Assembly (NCBI GenBank): GCA_030834125.1
Contig: JAURFW010000008.1
Span: forward strand, 1-64,000
Source: Bacteroidota bacterium
GTDB lineage: Bacteria; Bacteroidota; Bacteroidia; NS11-12g; UBA955
DNA: 64,000 nt
Reading direction: 5' to 3'
Position numbers and translations under genes: made by a program. The notes below the pieces were generated by a model. That model had not been told where the DNA came from. It did no database searches and saw nothing but the letters and a program-made list of their open reading frames with translations. This document shows positions 27,444 to 37,317 of this stretch, one piece after another (positions within the stretch are counted from its first letter, which is position 1; each line of letters begins with the position of its first letter).

Positions 27444-28556
27444 CTATTCAGCACTACCCAATCCAATGCGCACTCCAAATGAATGCACACCACTAAATGG
27501 GTTAGTTGCACGATAATTGTAATCTAAAGAAATAACATTTTCCTCATTTACATGCCAATCATAGCTTAAACCTGCGAATGGACCTGTAAATGCGGATGTC
27601 CTTGTATCTTCCGAGAAGATGCCCTCTTGATAGCAGAATCCACCCCTAACAGAAAGCATTTCTTTGTAAGAATATTCCAATGCTAAAGTAGACTGATTTG
27701 CTGAAAAGGCGTGATTAGTAAACGCAATTCCAACCGTTAATCTGTTATCATACATATCATCATCTCTATCTAATCGAATATCATATGAAGCACCTATGTT
27801 TAACAAGGCGGGCAACTTAATACCAGCGGTTTTCACTTGCATAGTTTTATCGAAATCTCCGTTTTGTATTACTGCTTTATAACTTAAACCATCACCACTA
27901 AACGTCATATCTGGACCGATGTTCTTTACCGAAACTCCAAATTTAAAGTCGTTTCTTTTACTTGCATTTCTGCTTGGAAAAAGTGTGGTAGTATATTGAA
28001 CACCTGCATCCAAAGCTAAACCTGATACACTGGCATCAGGAATGCCTTCTGAAACCATTCGAGCCATGACACCAGCAGAAATTGAGTTAGAAAAAGTCTT
28101 AGAATATGCAACGCCTATGTTAGTCATATTTACTCGGTAAGTACCAATTCCACCATGAGGGTTTTCCACTGTAGTAATTTCAATAGGATCAATACCAAAT
28201 TGCATTACTTGAATACCTAAAGACCCGGCTTCACCATCTTCGCCTAACTTTAATGCTAAACCTAGGTTATTTATTCCAATTCCAGAACCCATTAACCATT
28301 CAGTTCTTGCAAAAACCAGTTCGGTCTTATTAGACATTCTGTCCAAACCACCAACATTCATAAACATGGATTCTGCGCCTGATATGCTTCCACCGGCAGT
28401 CCAACCTAATCCACCGGATCTTGCCCATCCGTTGATTGTTAATTGTGCTGCACCTGCTTGACCCTGTCTTTCAGGATTACCAGCCTTAAGAGGATTGGAT
28501 TGGAACCCAATACAAGTAAGCGCTAAAGCAAAAATCAATTTATAATTTACGTTCAT
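27444..28556 (-). CDS. PorV/PorQ family outer-membrane beta-barrel protein
   Basis: 370 residues with a signal peptide (about 1-25). The mature part begins with the family pattern GAAQLTINGWARSGGLGWTA...GAESMFMNVGGL and continues as an amphipathic barrel (LGLALKLGEDGEAGSLGIQV, IGVAYSKTF). It ends with strand-like FGVRIGLG. PorV carries T9SS cargo to the attachment complex and PorQ acts in the same machinery. This copy lies 11 bases after a giant type A cargo gene, suggesting a dedicated carrier or anchor. Whether it is PorV itself or a paralogue cannot be settled here. Confidence 0.85.
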   Translation of the reverse strand: MNVNYKLIFALALTCIGFQSNPLKAGNPERQGQAGAAQLTINGWARSGGLGWTAGGSISGAESMFMNVGGLDRMSNKTELVFARTEWLMGSGIGINNLGLALKLGEDGEAGSLGIQVMQFGIDPIEITTVENPHGGIGTYRVNMTNIGVAYSKTFSNSISAGVMARMVSEGIPDASVSGLALDAGVQYTTTLFPSRNASKRNDFKFGVSVKNIGPDMTFSGDGLSYKAVIQNGDFDKTMQVKTAGIKLPALLNIGASYDIRLDRDDDMYDNRLTVGIAFTNHAFSANQSTLALEYSYKEMLSVRGGFCYQEGIFSEDTRTSAFTGPFAGLSYDWHVNEENVISLDYNYRATNPFSGVHSFGVRIGLGSAE

Positions 28557-28567
28557 TTTATTCTTTA

Positions 28568-31500
28568 TTAATATGTATCTAAATCAACGGCATGCATGAT
28601 TCCATACCAACGAATTATTTTTTCTCCTAATCTTGGTGCTTTTACATGAATCAAGTATAAACCACTTGCAATTGGAACATTACTGCTGTTCTTTAAATCC
28701 CATTCATAATAGGTTAAATCATCAGCTTTATTAACCGTCCGAATAAGATTTCCGGCCATATCAAAAATACGAATCTTACACTCTGGAGGTAAGTTTGTGA
28801 TTTTAACACGGGAGTCAATTGGGCTATTCTCATATTCACTGTATCCGCGATATGGATTTGGAACTATATTTACTAAATCTAAGTTCTTAGTTCCTATTTC
28901 ATCAGAAATAGAAGGTGCGATAGATGCACCATCAAATTCGTACATAGGACGATCATCATTTCTATCGTCACCAGTAGCAAAAGTTGTATATGCCTTTTGA
29001 ACATGAACTTTAAATTTAACCTCTGTAGGAGGAATACCATTGTCCATATTGTACCCTGGGGCTAAATACGTAGGAATCACCCACGTAACTGTAGAAAGTA
29101 ATCTAATCTTATTTAAGTTAGTAAGTGCAGGTGATGTAAGTGCCGTTTTAAATCGGTCGAAGTTCGCCTCATCAGGACCTAGATATCGCTCACCAGTTAT
29201 GTTACGTGTTAAACCATGATTTCCAGTACCAAAAATATATAAGAAATGCTTACCACCAATTGCAGGATAGGATCCATTATCATTATAAACTGTTGACGTA
29301 GGATTCCAAATCATATCGCGTCCATTCTCTCCAGTTAAATAACTATCTTCTCCGAAAGCGATTTGCATGCGTTCACCAGTTTCAAGGTTAATTACATAAC
29401 CTGGGAACCAACTTAAACCTGTGCTTCCAGGTATGTCGTTAAAGTCGATATCCTTTGAAGCCGCATCGCGCATATTAAACTTCCAAATATCACCCTGATT
29501 GCCGTTCTTCACTTCATCGTCTGACATTTCAAGAACTGGACAACGGGTCCATTTAGTTTTATCTGGAGTAATTACCAATTCAAAGCTATGTAGTTCGGCT
29601 AAAGGATTTTGTAAATGCGTAGCATTCCCCGACCATGCAAATCCAAACGTATTTCTACCGTTGGCTGCACTGTATTTTTCGCGCGCTGTCAAGCCATAAG
29701 GAGCTATACGACCGTTCCAGATTTTTTCATAAGCCTGTCCGGGGTCTAATGGACCTCCATTAGTTCCCATAAAGTCATGTATATAACCATCGAAGGTAGC
29801 CCCACGACCATTGCTTCCAGAACGAATCCAGTTTAACCATACACTACCAGAAGTTGGAGTACTTTGAGCATCGTTATCAACTACAGCTGTTAACCATTGC
29901 CTTCCGTTATCTTCCCACTCAACAGTCCAGTCTAACAATCCGTTTTGCGGATCAGCTTCAGCATTTTCAGAAGGATTGTATACCTGATTAATTTCAATGC
30001 TTAATCCCCAATCTGCAAGGTTCTCCTTTGTAGAATTATATTCACTCGGAATACCTTGAACACTCTCAAAAGGCTGTCCTATAGTAGTATCTGAGAATAT
30101 TGTATCATTACCATTTTTTCCTTTACGTACTAAAATCCAATCAGTATTCCGAGTCATAGAATCACGCAATCCTATTGAATTAGATGGAGTTCTTTCTCTA
30201 AAGATAAGTTCAAAATTATCAGTAGGTACTTTTAATGGATCTACAACTTTAACGTTTACAGGTCCAAATCCACCCATGTAGGTAGGCTGGGTAACGAAAT
30301 TGGTAGCCAAAATCTCTTTTACGGTCTCCTCTGTAAATTCAAGTGACATTCCACCATTTCCACGACCAGAAATTCTCTTTAATATTGGACCACTGCCATA
30401 AGTTGAATTCAACTCTGTACCAAAATTTTCAGATTCAGTTTTATGAGGAGTAGCACGGTAAACTTGAATATTTCGACGACCGGCTAAGAACTGATTAGGA
30501 TCAATTTGTAAAGTATCATCTGATAGTACTGCATAACTCAAAATCATGTAGTAGTAGTTTTTGTAATCCACCAATGATGTATTTGCCGAAGTAGCGAATA
30601 AGTCATTTTTGATACTGAAGGTATGTTGAACACCTTTGTCTGCACCATCCACCTTTTCAACTGGTATCATCTGAGACAATTTAGGATCGAAAACTTTATT
30701 TACAATTTGACCACGATTATTTTGGACGTCACATTGAAATAACAATCGAGCCTTGTCAATATTATCCAAATCAGAAGTATTTACAGTTGCATCTTTTAAT
30801 TGATACACCAAGTATCCTTCAAACTTGTAGGTTAACTCTTCATTACTAGCATTTTTATACTTTTCAGTGTAGTTCTCTACCTTAGTCGAATTAGTATTTA
30901 AAAACTTCAATACTAATTCCTGTTCTAGTTCTTGCATCTCTACATCTGGAGCATCAGGTCCGTCCAATATTTTAAAGTTATTATTAAAAAGCGTTTGCGC
31001 CTTATCAGAAGCAAGTTTTAATAAATCTAAAGAACCTGTTGCACCACCACTTGTAGTTCTTGCCCAAACAACACCTACTGTAATTCTTTGAACCTGACCA
31101 GGACGCAAAAGGAAAGGACCAGTAGATTGCAAGAAACGACGGTCACCTGGACGATTTCCTGCCGACTTCTCATCCCAACAACGCCCTGCAAATTCAGGGT
31201 CAGTACAACCAGGGAACATGAAACTAGAAACTTCACTTCCACCGAAGCCGTTTCCTCCCCATGTTACGTTCTGCCCACCTTTCCATTTACCACGTAGATA
31301 GTTATAAAATGAGTTGGGATTACCTCTATCTGGGTTTCCATTAATAGGGTTTGCATCATTGTTGTAATACATGAAGTGGCTCATTCCCATTTGGTTCCCC
31401 GCTGTATCAGTAGGTCCTTCAAAATAGTCAACACCAATTGTTGGTGGGTTTAATCCATATCCGAGTACACCCTCGTCATCATCGTCACCATTGTAACAAA

Positions 31501-32458
31501 AACCTAAACTTCTGCCTACATCACAACCCACATAGTCATCGGCATAATTACCTAAATCGGCATCTACCCATTGACCCATGTAACAATCATTAAGAGTTGT
31601 AAAACCGCGGTTAATGATTTTTGTTGAATAGAAAGTCATGTTGTTAACTTCATCATTTGTAGCAAATGCAAACGCAGTGGTTTGACACTCTACACCAATT
31701 GGCTGTCCAGAACTTTCGGAGTGAATATTTCCTTTATCGTTGTATACCCACCAAATGAACATGTCTGGTTGACGATTTACACCGTTTTCAGCATTAGGAC
31801 GACGCTCGTCTAATACGGGATGTTCTCCATCAAACGGATTATAAATTCCATCGGGAACTATTTCTTTATATGGCGCTAGGTAGTTTGCCTCTGGTCCAAG
31901 TCCTACAGAACGATTACTTCCAGCAGGCCAATCTCTAATTCCAATACTTTGGGTTAAAAATTTAGATTCTTCAAACTCCTCTAATTCATCGCGTGTAACC
32001 TTCCACATACGGTCATAAGATTCACAACGCAACGGCTCCGTTGCAGCGGTTGTGGTATCCAATGGACCAGGCCAAAAGTCAGAACCAAACTGACGATAAG
32101 TCATTGCTGCAAGCTTTAAGTTTCCACCATTATCTTTTCCTCCAATCCAAATCGCACCCGCAAAAAGAGAATGCTTTCTAACTGCGTTTGGATCATTGAT
32201 TTTTGGGATTTCATATTTAGGATTATTTAGATCCCACCACATATCTCCTCCGTTCAACAACTTTGTTCTTACATTGTTGATATCTAAGTCTACCGACTGT
32301 GAAGCAGGGTTACAAGTGCTTGCAAATGCACCGGCTCTTTTGTTCACGGTATTAGATTTCGAAGAACGTCCTTGCACATTAACTACAGGACGTGCTGCCG
32401 CCATAGAGACCAAGGCGATACCAGCAGCTAATATTCCGAATTTTCTCGTCATTTTCAT
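28568..32458 (-). CDS. Large secreted protein with C-terminal T9SS type A/FlgD-like sorting domain
   Basis: 1296 residues. Signal peptide about 1-22 (GILAAGIALVSMAAA). The N-terminal domain includes the recurrent SLFAGAIWIGGKD motif of large Bacteroidota secreted proteins, followed by a long beta-rich body without catalytic motifs I recognise. Residues about 1197-1280 are a type A/FlgD-like domain (NIVPNPYRGYSEYE, CKIRIFDMAGNLIRTV, ASGLYLIHVKAP). Unusually for type A signals it continues about 20 residues beyond the usual end (RWYGIMHAVDLDTY). It is the middle gene of an operon with 11-base gaps on both sides (receptor upstream, PorV-like downstream). Confidence 0.83.
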   Translation of the reverse strand: MKMTRKFGILAAGIALVSMAAARPVVNVQGRSSKSNTVNKRAGAFASTCNPASQSVDLDINNVRTKLLNGGDMWWDLNNPKYEIPKINDPNAVRKHSLFAGAIWIGGKDNGGNLKLAAMTYRQFGSDFWPGPLDTTTAATEPLRCESYDRMWKVTRDELEEFEESKFLTQSIGIRDWPAGSNRSVGLGPEANYLAPYKEIVPDGIYNPFDGEHPVLDERRPNAENGVNRQPDMFIWWVYNDKGNIHSESSGQPIGVECQTTAFAFATNDEVNNMTFYSTKIINRGFTTLNDCYMGQWVDADLGNYADDYVGCDVGRSLGFCYNGDDDDEGVLGYGLNPPTIGVDYFEGPTDTAGNQMGMSHFMYYNNDANPINGNPDRGNPNSFYNYLRGKWKGGQNVTWGGNGFGGSEVSSFMFPGCTDPEFAGRCWDEKSAGNRPGDRRFLQSTGPFLLRPGQVQRITVGVVWARTTSGGATGSLDLLKLASDKAQTLFNNNFKILDGPDAPDVEMQELEQELVLKFLNTNSTKVENYTEKYKNASNEELTYKFEGYLVYQLKDATVNTSDLDNIDKARLLFQCDVQNNRGQIVNKVFDPKLSQMIPVEKVDGADKGVQHTFSIKNDLFATSANTSLVDYKNYYYMILSYAVLSDDTLQIDPNQFLAGRRNIQVYRATPHKTESENFGTELNSTYGSGPILKRISGRGNGGMSLEFTEETVKEILATNFVTQPTYMGGFGPVNVKVVDPLKVPTDNFELIFRERTPSNSIGLRDSMTRNTDWILVRKGKNGNDTIFSDTTIGQPFESVQGIPSEYNSTKENLADWGLSIEINQVYNPSENAEADPQNGLLDWTVEWEDNGRQWLTAVVDNDAQSTPTSGSVWLNWIRSGSNGRGATFDGYIHDFMGTNGGPLDPGQAYEKIWNGRIAPYGLTAREKYSAANGRNTFGFAWSGNATHLQNPLAELHSFELVITPDKTKWTRCPVLEMSDDEVKNGNQGDIWKFNMRDAASKDIDFNDIPGSTGLSWFPGYVINLETGERMQIAFGEDSYLTGENGRDMIWNPTSTVYNDNGSYPAIGGKHFLYIFGTGNHGLTRNITGERYLGPDEANFDRFKTALTSPALTNLNKIRLLSTVTWVIPTYLAPGYNMDNGIPPTEVKFKVHVQKAYTTFATGDDRNDDRPMYEFDGASIAPSISDEIGTKNLDLVNIVPNPYRGYSEYENSPIDSRVKITNLPPECKIRIFDMAGNLIRTVNKADDLTYYEWDLKNSSNVPIASGLYLIHVKAPRLGEKIIRWYGIMHAVDLDTY

Positions 32459-32469
32459 TAATTCAATTT

Positions 32470-35400
32470 TTAGTTTAGACTGAAACGAATTCCTAAACGA
32501 ATAGTTCTAGGACTATTCCAGTTTCCAGTTTGTGAGTTTAACAATAAGCGATACAAGTCTGTATAGCTTTGAGCATCTACCTGATTTCTGATTAACAACT
32601 GACCTTGAGGAGACGTTAAGAAACCATCATCATTTGGTTGACCAGTGTAAGGGAACACACCAGTAACATTCCAAGTATTCAATAAATTATTAACCCACAG
32701 GAATGCCGCAAAACGCAAAGGGTTCTTTGAATCTCCACGATTTAGCTGGAAGGACTTTGTTAAGTTGAAATCAAAATTATACTGCCATGGTAAGCGCGCG
32801 CCAAAAGGAACACCCTTAATCTGTGCACGGTCAACAGCACCTATTTGTACGGGTCTTACTGTAGGAGTATAAGGACCACCACTGTAGGTATTTGCAATAA
32901 CGTTGATACTTGTATTTTTCAAAATCTCTTTTCCAAACAAAATTGGTCCAGTATATAGGTTTCTACGATTTCTATCGCGTCCACCTGCCCAAGCCCAAGT
33001 TGCAGACAACTTAATATTGTGGCGTATATCTAAATCACCCAAAGGAATTACAGTTCTTAAATTTGGTTGATTTGAAGCAATTAATGCGGCCTGAGAGTTG
33101 ATATTAGATCCTGTACCATCAGCAAACTGCAACATATAACTTGCAGATAAAGTCATTGGTCCAATATCTCTCATAATAAAGTTACCGCGGAAACCAGTAA
33201 TTGTAGCAAAATCAATGTTTCTATATGTAGAATAAGTTACAGGGTAACCTTGGTTGATTTGATACAATCCAAAGTCGTTTCTTATTTCAGAGTAAGATGC
33301 AGCTAATTCTAAACCTTTATCATTTCTTCTACCGAAGATTTGTTTAAATCCTACTTCATAGTCTGTTTTCAAACGTGAGTTCAACGAACCATTTGCTAAA
33401 GTAGATCCTTGTCTAAATTTCAAAAAGTATACATCATCAATTGAAACGAATGATGCTCCTGCATTTGGACGTTGTGCTAACACATCATAACTAACATAGA
33501 ATGACTTTCTCTTATCTAATGGGAATGAAAACCACACACGAGGTAATAAATTCACTATGGGAGTGTAGTCCATGAAGGTAGTTTCGGTTACCTCTTGAGT
33601 ATCTGTTCTGTATAAATACGGTGCAATACGACCATTTACAGTTTTATTGGCTAAAAATTCAGAGTTTCTTTGCTCTGATCCATCCGCATTAAACCATTTA
33701 TCGCCCATTCTGTAACCCACAATTTGGGTTGGAGATTCCATATCATTCACATAAACTTTTGCGTCATCTGCAATATTTGATGGATGATTAATTGGTAATC
33801 CATTAATCTCACCAACTTCAGCAGCAGTTTTTATTGGGTAGAGTGAATAAGGGTCAGCAAGGACAATTTGGTTCGCATCGTAACGTTCCATACGAAGACC
33901 TAAACGGAAGATCAAATCTTTGAATTGGAACTGGTCTTGTAACCAAGCCGCAATGTAAATAGGTTGGAAAGCACCAATTGTGCGCTTATCTGGGTCATTC
34001 AAGAACTCAGAAATAGAAGGCTTACCTCTTACTTTGTTACCTAAATGATCATAACCAAAGTAGTTTACGTAACCATTACCATTGTTTAATAACTCGTTTG
34101 CATTAAACATGTCTAAACTGAAATCACCTGGTTTATAGCTATTGATATCAACAAACGTTCTTTCATTGATGGTGTTACCATAAACATCTGTTGAACCTTG
34201 TGATATTAGTTTGTTTCTGAAGTTACGGTCAAATGTTGACTGCTCTTCGTAATTAACAAGTCTATTGTAACGAATTGTATCTGTGAATACACCATTTTCG
34301 TCATAAGATAAAATTGGATTCTCAATATCTAACTCGCCAATATGTTTATTCATTAACTGACGCATAAGGATCCATAATCCATTTGCATTTAAACCATATC
34401 CTCTATTAATATTTTGCTCATAATAGAAACCAGCCTGTAAATCATGAGGTGTACGTTGTCTTCCACCTTGTGTTTTGGGCTTAACTTGCATCTGACCTAA
34501 AGCAAATAATGAATACTTCTCTGTTTCATTTTTACTCCAACCACCAACGGTTGTACCCGGAGTTGACCATAAAGAATAAACATTCACAGGGTTATATCCA
34601 TTTAATAGACCTTGGCTCGCTAAAACCGTAAGTGGATTTGTAATTCTGCCACCTCTTTCGGTGAAGTAATCATAGACATTTGAAGTGTAGCGTGCACGCA
34701 CTGGATTTAAATCACTTGCCTGATAATCAAGCAACGTGTCCATATAACCTATATGTTCCCAATAGTTACTTAACTGAACATAGTTTCCAAATTGATCACG
34801 AACTACTCTAGGATCTTTATTAGGGTTTTGCTGTGCGTCTGTGTGCGAGTATGCAAATACCTCTGTAGGATATGCAGTAAATGAACCAACATAACCATAA
34901 TTGAAGATATCATCTAAGTGATCTGCGTTTCTAGAGAATGACCAAGCATTTTGATATTCTGCACGGACAGTGTAAAAGGCAGATTTGATGTTACTTCTCT
35001 TGTCAACTTTAAAGTTTTGACGGAACTGCAAATATGATCTAAACGTATGATTATCTATACGCGCAGTATTTGCAAAGTTTAATATATTATTTGTAACACT
35101 TCTTCCACCACCGTAGAAATAAGAAGCAAAGGCAGTTAACGAAATGTACTTATTTGGGTTAAACTCTAACTTGCCAATGAAGTTTGAATTGTATTGTTGA
35201 GAATTTGGACGTGCTGCGATATTTTGGAAATCTGACTCCCTCAAGAAAGAAGCGCTATGTACAAAACCATTTGGAGTAATAGTTAATGGATTTTGTTCAA
35301 TCTCAGCCATTTTCTCATCGTTCAATACATAAACCCCTGTGCGAGTTGGTGATGGATCATAATAATAACCCACGTTACCATTCAAGGTAAAACCTAATTT

Positions 35401-36216
35401 AACTAGTTTGTCAGTAGTTCCGTTGGCATTCTTTTTCTCTTGAATCCAAAGTGGCCCGGAGATGAAACCCTCTAGAGTACTGTACCCATAAGGATCTAAA
35501 AACTGCGAAGTTATTCCCTCAAAAATTGAAATGTATTTATCAGTTGCACTTTTGGAGGTGTAGGAGAATGCACCTCCTGTTAAATCACCATACATCGCAG
35601 GAATACCTCCAATATTTACTGATAACTGGTCAACCCCTAATGATGGAATTGCTCCTCCACCAATTACACGCATACCATCAACGAAAGTACCATTACCATC
35701 AGAACGAGTTCCGCGAACGGAAATACCTTGACGGGATTCAATAATTGCAGAGTTGGTAGATGTCAATGCTCCCATTCCACGTCTACCACTGTTAATCATT
35801 TGCTTACCATCAATGGAAGCCTCATTTTGCTCCATTTGAATAACCTTCTTCGATGCCTTGGTAGAAATAACCACCGCAGTCATTGAAGTTGTCATATTTA
35901 GAGATTTAGGTTCATTCAAACCAGCACGAAGTGTTAAATCTGTAATTTTCTGAGTTGAAAATCCATCTTTAGAAGCTTCCATGTCATAGGTGCCTGGATT
36001 TAATGTTTGGAAAATTACATTACCATCCATGTCAGTGGTATCATAGGCTTTTTTGATACCATTCAAATACATGGCAACCATTACTCCACTCATACGTTTA
36101 CCATCACCATCTAGGGCGGTCACACGAAAATCCGCGAAGTTGGTTTGTGCGAATGACACTGCAGATACTATTCCTGCAATTGCCAACAGCGACCATTTAA
36201 GTAGTTTATCTCTCAT
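32470..36216 (-). CDS. TonB-dependent receptor with carboxypeptidase-regulatory-like N-terminal domain
   Basis: 1248 residues. Signal peptide 1-23 (ending SAVSFAQ). A carboxypeptidase-D-regulatory-like domain is at about 27-110 (VTALDGDGKRMSGVMVAMYL, NPGTYDMEASKDGF). The plug domain is at about 125-230 (RQGISVRGTRSDGNGTFVDG), followed by the 22-strand barrel ending IRLGIRFSLN. No SusD partner follows; instead a T9SS cargo and a PorV-like barrel do, so this is not a glycan-uptake SusCD pair. The substrate is unknown. The promoter region carries three spaced copies of GCAAnTTTAT. Confidence 0.9.
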   Translation of the reverse strand: MRDKLLKWSLLAIAGIVSAVSFAQTNFADFRVTALDGDGKRMSGVMVAMYLNGIKKAYDTTDMDGNVIFQTLNPGTYDMEASKDGFSTQKITDLTLRAGLNEPKSLNMTTSMTAVVISTKASKKVIQMEQNEASIDGKQMINSGRRGMGALTSTNSAIIESRQGISVRGTRSDGNGTFVDGMRVIGGGAIPSLGVDQLSVNIGGIPAMYGDLTGGAFSYTSKSATDKYISIFEGITSQFLDPYGYSTLEGFISGPLWIQEKKNANGTTDKLVKLGFTLNGNVGYYYDPSPTRTGVYVLNDEKMAEIEQNPLTITPNGFVHSASFLRESDFQNIAARPNSQQYNSNFIGKLEFNPNKYISLTAFASYFYGGGRSVTNNILNFANTARIDNHTFRSYLQFRQNFKVDKRSNIKSAFYTVRAEYQNAWSFSRNADHLDDIFNYGYVGSFTAYPTEVFAYSHTDAQQNPNKDPRVVRDQFGNYVQLSNYWEHIGYMDTLLDYQASDLNPVRARYTSNVYDYFTERGGRITNPLTVLASQGLLNGYNPVNVYSLWSTPGTTVGGWSKNETEKYSLFALGQMQVKPKTQGGRQRTPHDLQAGFYYEQNINRGYGLNANGLWILMRQLMNKHIGELDIENPILSYDENGVFTDTIRYNRLVNYEEQSTFDRNFRNKLISQGSTDVYGNTINERTFVDINSYKPGDFSLDMFNANELLNNGNGYVNYFGYDHLGNKVRGKPSISEFLNDPDKRTIGAFQPIYIAAWLQDQFQFKDLIFRLGLRMERYDANQIVLADPYSLYPIKTAAEVGEINGLPINHPSNIADDAKVYVNDMESPTQIVGYRMGDKWFNADGSEQRNSEFLANKTVNGRIAPYLYRTDTQEVTETTFMDYTPIVNLLPRVWFSFPLDKRKSFYVSYDVLAQRPNAGASFVSIDDVYFLKFRQGSTLANGSLNSRLKTDYEVGFKQIFGRRNDKGLELAASYSEIRNDFGLYQINQGYPVTYSTYRNIDFATITGFRGNFIMRDIGPMTLSASYMLQFADGTGSNINSQAALIASNQPNLRTVIPLGDLDIRHNIKLSATWAWAGGRDRNRRNLYTGPILFGKEILKNTSINVIANTYSGGPYTPTVRPVQIGAVDRAQIKGVPFGARLPWQYNFDFNLTKSFQLNRGDSKNPLRFAAFLWVNNLLNTWNVTGVFPYTGQPNDDGFLTSPQGQLLIRNQVDAQSYTDLYRLLLNSQTGNWNSPRTIRLGIRFSLN

Positions 36217-36273
36217 ATTTTTCTATCCAAATGAACTTTATTTATGTGGATTCAACATTCCACGCTTCAAAGG

Positions 36274-36337
36274 GCAAGTTTATCGAAAAATCAAGGATTT
36301 AGCAAGTTTATTTTTGCCTTTTATTTAGCAATTTTAT
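36274..36337. repeat. Three direct repeats GCAA(G/T)TTTAT upstream of the TonB receptor operon
   Basis: GCAAGTTTAT at 36274-36283 and 36302-36311, and GCAATTTTAT at 36328-36337, with start-to-start spacing 28 and 26. The last two are each preceded by ATTTA, and the first and third continue CG. They lie 58-121 bases upstream of the receptor ATG, inside the only intergenic space that can hold its promoter. They are candidate operators for a regulator binding on roughly one face of the helix. Confidence 0.55.
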
Positions 36338-36374
36338 CGGGTTGACTAGTGTCATTTATAAACCTGTTATGTAA

Positions 36375-37313
36375 TTACCCTTTATTATTCAGTATTTTAG
36401 ACAAGAGAATGTCTGAAATATTCTTGTAACTTTCTTTTGACCAACCAGCAACATGTGGCGAAAACATTACATTTGATTTAGCTCTTAAATTTTCCCAAAG
36501 TTCCTTTTTTTCATTGGGAATTTTTGAAATTGGTTCAAAAGGAAAAACGTCCAATAATGCTCCACTGATGTATTTATTATTTAAAGCGACTACTAAATCA
36601 TCAAAAACCATTGTTGCTCCCCTACTTGCATTTATGAAGATGGGTGAATTCTTCATGGTTAAAAACACCTTTTCCGAAAACCACCCTCTGGTTTCATCTG
36701 TTAAGGGGACATGTATTGAAATTATGTCAGCACGCTCACATAAAATTGAAAATTCCACAGCCTCAAGTTGTGAAGTATTTTCAATCTTTTTATACTTATC
36801 GTATACTAGAAGATTAGCTCCTAAGGCTACTAATTTACTTCCCAAAGCTGAACCCGTATGACCGTAACCAATGATGCCAACATTCTTCCCTTTTAACTCA
36901 ACTCCACGATGTTTTTCGCGATTCCAATTACCGCGCTTAACATCGTTATCACCACTTGGAATTTTATGTAAAAAAGCGAGTAACATCCCCAACATATGTT
37001 CAGCCACCGAATTGGCATTCGCCCCAGAAGCATCAATTACTGAAATATTATTTGCCTTCAAATAATGTTGGTCAACATTATCTAAACCAGCACCTGCTCG
37101 TGCAACCCATTTTACAGATTTTACCTTATCTAATAAGGCAGCCGTAATTTGAATCTTAGAACGAACAACCAACCCCTCTGGTTTAACCTTATAAATCTTT
37201 TCAGAAATATCAGTTTTAACAATTTCTGGTAAATAGATTACGTCGTATCCATTTTCTTCTAATCCATGAATCAATGATTCATAAACATCATCAATGATTA
37301 AGACTTTGGGCAT
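36375..37313 (-). CDS. D-3-phosphoglycerate dehydrogenase-like 2-hydroxyacid dehydrogenase
   Basis: 312 residues, the short form without a C-terminal ACT domain. It probably oxidises 3-phosphoglycerate in serine synthesis. The NAD-binding loop is GIIGYGHTGSALG (about 146-158). Catalytic Arg is in INASRGA, Glu in VFPFEP and His in FSPHVAGWS. The substrate-side motif VRSKIQI is present. No serC or other serine gene is adjacent; accC lies four bases upstream, so the two are probably co-transcribed. Another D-2-hydroxyacid could be the true substrate. Confidence 0.8.
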   Translation of the reverse strand: MPKVLIIDDVYESLIHGLEENGYDVIYLPEIVKTDISEKIYKVKPEGLVVRSKIQITAALLDKVKSVKWVARAGAGLDNVDQHYLKANNISVIDASGANANSVAEHMLGMLLAFLHKIPSGDNDVKRGNWNREKHRGVELKGKNVGIIGYGHTGSALGSKLVALGANLLVYDKYKKIENTSQLEAVEFSILCERADIISIHVPLTDETRGWFSEKVFLTMKNSPIFINASRGATMVFDDLVVALNNKYISGALLDVFPFEPISKIPNEKKELWENLRAKSNVMFSPHVAGWSKESYKNISDILLSKILNNKG

Positions 37314-37317
37314 CTAT

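Noticed and set aside
32470..36216. SusC/SusD glycan-uptake locus
   Set aside because: No SusD-like lipoprotein or glycan enzymes are nearby; the receptor is followed by T9SS cargo and a PorV-like barrel.
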